Assembly: GCA_003524705.1 (NCBI GenBank)
Contig: DQGV01000061.1
Location: 1 to 10,427 of the forward strand
Source of the DNA: Anaerolineae bacterium
GTDB lineage: Bacteria > Chloroflexota > Anaerolineae > Anaerolineales > Villigracilaceae
DNA: 10,427 nt
Direction: 5' to 3'
Shown: piece by piece, positions 8,242 to 10,427 of the stretch
Layout of the letters: the number at the start of each line of letters is the position of its first letter
Position numbering within the stretch: position 1 is the stretch's first letter
The notes under the pieces: generated by a model
Databases searched by the model: none
Told to the model about the DNA's origin: nothing
The model's input: only the letters and a program-made list of their open reading frames with translations
Program-made: the position numbers and the translations under genes

Positions 8242-10054
8242 GAACTATGTTTAGTTAGTCGACTGATAATCGAAATTTTCCTTGACCATCATTGGAAAAT
8301 TCATCATCTCGATCTAATAACGCATAGATAGAACCATCATTAACGCGACGTCCCATTCCTCGTAATTCGTTTATGATCTCTTTGTAATTTAAAGGGGTAT
8401 TTAAAACCCGTTGCAATATACTTTTTATTGCATCTTTATTACTATAATATCCATCCCCTAAATCAGTAAGCTGCCAAAAACCTTTGATTCCAGCATGTTG
8501 AAATTTGTCACGAGAGGCTGATAAACGCGTATCGACATGTCGAACACTTGTTTTTCCAAACCTTGCAGGAAATAAATAATTTAGAGCTTCTCGCATTTCA
8601 CTGAAGTGCCAATGATAATAATCAATCTTATCCGCCAACTCCCAAGCGATTGCCCTTATTAATTTCTCAATACTCCAATTACGAGAACCTATTTTCCTGT
8701 TTTTCGTGATGTATAAGTTTTTAAATAGTTTGAAATCGGAGTAAAACCAAGTATTAGCAATATCTTCAAGTTCGCCAAGGCGACAAAATTTTTCCAAATC
8801 CATAAACTCTTGATAATCAGCTTGAAAAATATTATCTAATTTCTTCAGTATATTATAGATTTCTTTATTGCAAACCAAAAGCTGATTTGTTGGTGTAATT
8901 TCCGCATGACAATTGCCGACAACAATTTCTTTCTCAACCATACCGCATACAAATTGGCATAAATCTAAATGAGACAAACCTAACGGTTGCAATTTTTCAG
9001 ATGACAATACATCACTTATTTTTATATCTGTTTTCCCGATGACATTATTGAAAAATAAGGATATTTGCCTTGTAAAGTTCTCTGCCACTATCGAGTTCCA
9101 AATATTTTCTGTATTATTCTTACGCTTTCCAATTTTTTGACTTACTCTCTCTCTCGATATTTTTTCATCTCCAATGAATTCGAAAGTTTGCTTATGAATG
9201 AGCCAATTCACCAAGAATCCCTGAATTCTTTTACCATCAGGAATAGATTTTACATACTCAAAGAAATCAATAGTGGCCGAAACTAAATCATTTACTAATA
9301 GATAGTCCATATCTGTAGGTGTTTCAGTTTCCCTAAGGGAGTCCAGCACTGGTATCCAAACAGTAGGCAAAGGCAGCTCTCGATACTTTCCGGTCTTTTG
9401 AGGTTCGCCTTCTTCAAGATTGGGATAGTCAGCAGGATCAAATGGAATTTCTATCTCTATCCATTCTTGTTTTTTGGACTCTAATAGCTTTTGCTGTTCT
9501 TCTACAAGCCATAATTCATCAAGTAGATTTGCCTGATCAAACCATATTTTAAATTCTTTGAGTAATTCCGAAACCTCATTTGGATCTGTACTTGCAATCC
9601 CTGCTTCTGTGTTTATTTCCATTCCACCCACAGTTAGATTCGCAGATGTTACTAGGCTTGAAACACCATCTACTATATAGACCTTTGCGTGGAGTTGTCT
9701 TATTGCTCTTAAATCAAAAGCATTGTTTTCAACCATTAATTTGAATGCATCAATATCACTAAAACCTGCCAAAAAATCATCATGATTATTGCGAGTTAAC
9801 ACCTTCCAAATAATGTTTTCATTCGGGTCAACCCTATCAATAACCTTCTGAAGTGTTGAATATTTTATCCATGGGCTAACAATAATAATTTCACTTTTAG
9901 CTTTCGAAAACATATCCAATAGAAATTCAAGCGAAGGGGTTGTTACTAATCTACTTGAGCTAGAGTTTGTCATAGTTCTCCGTTTAAGCTAATCTGCATC
10001 ATTTATGGACTGGACAAGAAGAATCGAAATATCGAAGTTTACAGAGTCATTTTG
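8228..10054. mobile_element. Putative 1.83-kb insertion at the carB 3' end
   Basis: This is the DNA between and including one copy of the 29-bp direct repeat, and it holds a single foreign-looking gene. Removing it would join carB to a tail reading EGWVEKRTNSK before a stop, with a hairpin terminator soon after. Integration into the 3' end of a conserved gene with duplication of the end sequence is how many site-specific islands insert. No integrase, transposase or terminal inverted repeats are visible, so the mechanism is unknown. A local duplication or recombination event is an alternative. Confidence 0.4.
8255..9973 (-). CDS. HKD (PLD-superfamily) nuclease-like protein with C-terminal winged-helix domains
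   Basis: A 572-aa protein that I recognise by domain, not by name. Residues about 10-160 form a phospholipase D-like domain with one complete HKD motif, LHAKVYIVDG...TSANLT (His95, Lys97, Asp102, Ser110, Asn112). Single-HKD enzymes of this superfamily, such as the restriction enzyme BfiI, act as dimers. Residues 160-460 are mostly helical and unrecognised. Residues about 465-510 and 513-570 look like two winged-helix units: each ends in a similar pattern, RDKFQHAGIKGFWQLTD and RDDEFSNDGQGKFRLSVD, and the second resembles HARE-HTH domains found in restriction proteins and RNA polymerase delta. A DNA-targeting defence or restriction role is inferred; cleavage is not shown. GGAG lies 4 nt before the ATG. 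No methyltransferase or helicase partner is adjacent. The gene converges on carB with a 13-bp gap, and lies between direct repeats, which suggests transfer. Confidence 0.8.
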   Translation of the reverse strand: MTNSSSSRLVTTPSLEFLLDMFSKAKSEIIIVSPWIKYSTLQKVIDRVDPNENIIWKVLTRNNHDDFLAGFSDIDAFKLMVENNAFDLRAIRQLHAKVYIVDGVSSLVTSANLTVGGMEINTEAGIASTDPNEVSELLKEFKIWFDQANLLDELWLVEEQQKLLESKKQEWIEIEIPFDPADYPNLEEGEPQKTGKYRELPLPTVWIPVLDSLRETETPTDMDYLLVNDLVSATIDFFEYVKSIPDGKRIQGFLVNWLIHKQTFEFIGDEKISRERVSQKIGKRKNNTENIWNSIVAENFTRQISLFFNNVIGKTDIKISDVLSSEKLQPLGLSHLDLCQFVCGMVEKEIVVGNCHAEITPTNQLLVCNKEIYNILKKLDNIFQADYQEFMDLEKFCRLGELEDIANTWFYSDFKLFKNLYITKNRKIGSRNWSIEKLIRAIAWELADKIDYYHWHFSEMREALNYLFPARFGKTSVRHVDTRLSASRDKFQHAGIKGFWQLTDLGDGYYSNKDAIKSILQRVLNTPLNYKEIINELRGMGRRVNDGSIYALLDRDDEFSNDGQGKFRLSVD

Positions 10055-10089
10055 AGGGATGGGTAGAGAAAAGAACGAATTCTAAATAA
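10026..10089 (+). pseudogene. Stranded carB 3'-end fragment (right copy of the direct repeat)
   Basis: Bases 10026-10054 repeat the carB 3' end. Read in the carB frame from 10027 they give KYRSLQSHF and then continue as EGWVEKRTNSK to a TAA at 10087-10089. Upstream of the repeat the similarity fades and picks up a one-base gap, so nothing translates it now. It is best read as the original C-terminal end of carB displaced by the insertion. The alternative is that it came in with the nuclease gene as a mimic of the target. Confidence 0.55.
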
Positions 10090-10162
10090 TTAAAACATAT
10101 TTTAGGATTCATCTTCTTGGAATGTCCAGAATTATAGAACCACCTTCCCAAAAACACAAACC

Positions 10163-10190
10163 AGAGTACCCAAATGGGTACTCTTTCCTT
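10163..10190 (+). terminator. Hairpin terminator, probably the ancestral carB terminator
   Basis: A perfect 9-bp stem (10163-10171 with 10176-10184) with an AAAT loop is followed by a modest T-rich run (TTTCCTT). It stands 73 nt after the stop of the stranded carB fragment and 8 nt before the next promoter. No terminator is visible directly after the present carB stop, which fits the idea that the operon terminator was separated from it. Confidence 0.65.
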
Positions 10191-10197
10191 AAAACCA

Positions 10198-10225
10198 TTG
10201 ACACATTTCACAATAGTAGTAGAAT
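10198..10225 (+). promoter_or_regulatory. Sigma-70-type promoter of the second cassette
   Basis: TTGACA (10198-10203) and TAGAAT (10220-10225) with 16-bp spacing. The -35 hexamer, -10 hexamer, spacing and the bases from just before the -10 through the ATG are the same as at 2909-2951, while the spacer itself has diverged. Confidence 0.8.
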
Positions 10226-10235
10226 ACCGCCCAAT

Positions 10236-10346
10236 ATGTTAATCAAGTTTGCGTCACCGCGTACCCGTCGTCCGAAGCCGACTTCTGTTGAGAAGGTTGG
10301 TTCTTTTTGTTTGGATGATAAGGTATTGAACGCAAATATGTGCTAA
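10236..10346 (+). CDS. Arg/Lys-rich 36-aa small ORF, paralogue of the carA-leader ORF
   Basis: A 36-codon ORF whose ATG lies 10 nt after the -10, as in the carA-leader ORF at 2947-3072. Codons 7-16 read SPRTRRPKPT. The codons CGT ACC CGT CGT (9-12) are identical in both copies, and K14, T16 and E19 are shared. The C-terminal halves diverge (this copy ends NANMC). No family is recognised. An in-frame upstream extension to 10122 is open but would cross the promoter and terminator, so the internal ATG is preferred. The gene that follows is beyond the window, so a leader role cannot be tested here. Confidence 0.5.
   Translation: MLIKFASPRTRRPKPTSVEKVGSFCLDDKVLNANMC
10278..10300 (+). promoter_or_regulatory. 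Conserved RNA hairpin in the second cassette
   Basis: A 5-bp lower stem (10278-10282 with 10296-10300), a bulged G10295 and a 4-bp upper stem (10283-10286 with 10291-10294) close a GTTG loop. It starts 42 nt after the ATG, exactly where the hairpin of the first cassette does, with a T-A to C-G compensatory change at 10285/10292. Confidence 0.55.
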
Positions 10347-10369
10347 GTACACACATACAAGTCCACACA

Positions 10370-10403
10370 AACAGCCCGCTTTCTCAAGCGGGCTGTTTTT
10401 TTT
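10370..10403 (+). terminator. Intrinsic terminator of the second cassette
   Basis: A perfect 12-bp GC-rich stem (10370-10381 with 10386-10397) with a TCTC loop is followed by eight T. It lies 23 nt after the small ORF stop, ending a predicted transcript of about 170 nt. Confidence 0.92.
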
Positions 10404-10427
10404 ATTTTGACCTCACCCCCAACCCCT

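Larger units (their letters stand above)
9974..10197. other. Intergenic region right of the nuclease gene
   Basis: These 224 bases contain the nuclease Shine-Dalgarno site (CTCC at 9978-9981 on the plus strand), the right-hand direct repeat with its stranded carB tail, and a 9-bp hairpin terminator. I could not identify a convincing promoter for the minus-strand gene; if it lies here, it overlaps the repeat. Confidence 0.6.

Noticed and set aside
8227..8281. Inverted repeat GGAAATTTC ... GAAATTTTCC around the carB/nuclease junction as a bidirectional terminator
   Set aside because: The loop would be about 36 nt, the stem is AT-rich with a bulge, and no T-run follows on either strand.
10022..10040. 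A further period-7 array at the start of the right direct repeat
   Set aside because: The apparent repetition has a period of 8 and only two units; it is explained by similarity to the carB 3' end.
10122..10346. A longer 74-codon version of the second small ORF
   Set aside because: It would start before the hairpin terminator and promoter, and its first 38 codons have no counterpart upstream of the first cassette's ATG.

Overview
The window looks like a chromosomal stretch of an AT-leaning member of the Chloroflexota, most likely the Anaerolineae. That placement is inference: it rests on the overall flavour of the housekeeping proteins, on promoter-like sequences followed by a CCGCCC stretch, and on fragments at the window edges that resemble dispersed repeats I associate with such genomes. 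No marker gene in the window proves it.

Layout. Bases 65-2902 carry guaB (IMP dehydrogenase) and purB (adenylosuccinate lyase). The purB ATG follows the guaB stop with no gap, so both branches leaving IMP (to GMP and to AMP) are co-transcribed. Seven bases after purB a new promoter starts a short cassette at 2909-3104: a -35/-10 pair, an ATG 10 nt downstream of the -10, a 41-codon Arg-rich small ORF containing a stable hairpin, then a strong intrinsic terminator. Directly after it comes carA (3131-4258), a class I SAM methyltransferase overlapping the carA stop, and carB (5014-8241). CarA and CarB make carbamoyl phosphate for pyrimidines and arginine; the methyltransferase between them is not a usual member of the pair.

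The right-hand 2.2 kb is accessory in character. A 572-aa gene on the minus strand (8255-9973) encodes a protein with one HKD (phospholipase D-type) nuclease motif at the N-terminus and what look like two tandem winged-helix (HARE-HTH-like) units at the C-terminus, a restriction/defence-like architecture. It is flanked by a 29-bp direct repeat (one mismatch) whose left copy is the 3' end of carB. The right copy continues in the carB frame to a stop and a hairpin terminator. This looks like an insertion of about 1.83 kb into the 3' end of carB that gave carB a new tail and left the old one stranded.

At 10198-10403 a second copy of the promoter/small ORF/hairpin/terminator cassette appears. The two copies share identical promoter-to-ATG bases, an in-frame RTRR-x-K-x-T core at the same codons, and a hairpin at the same place with one compensatory base-pair change. 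This paired cassette is the best candidate for an undescribed element here: a small regulatory RNA, an Arg-rich leader peptide, or a near-leaderless microprotein family.

A third theme is a set of heptanucleotide tandem repeats inside coding sequence: in purB, at the inter-domain linker of CarA, and twice in the oligomerisation region of CarB.
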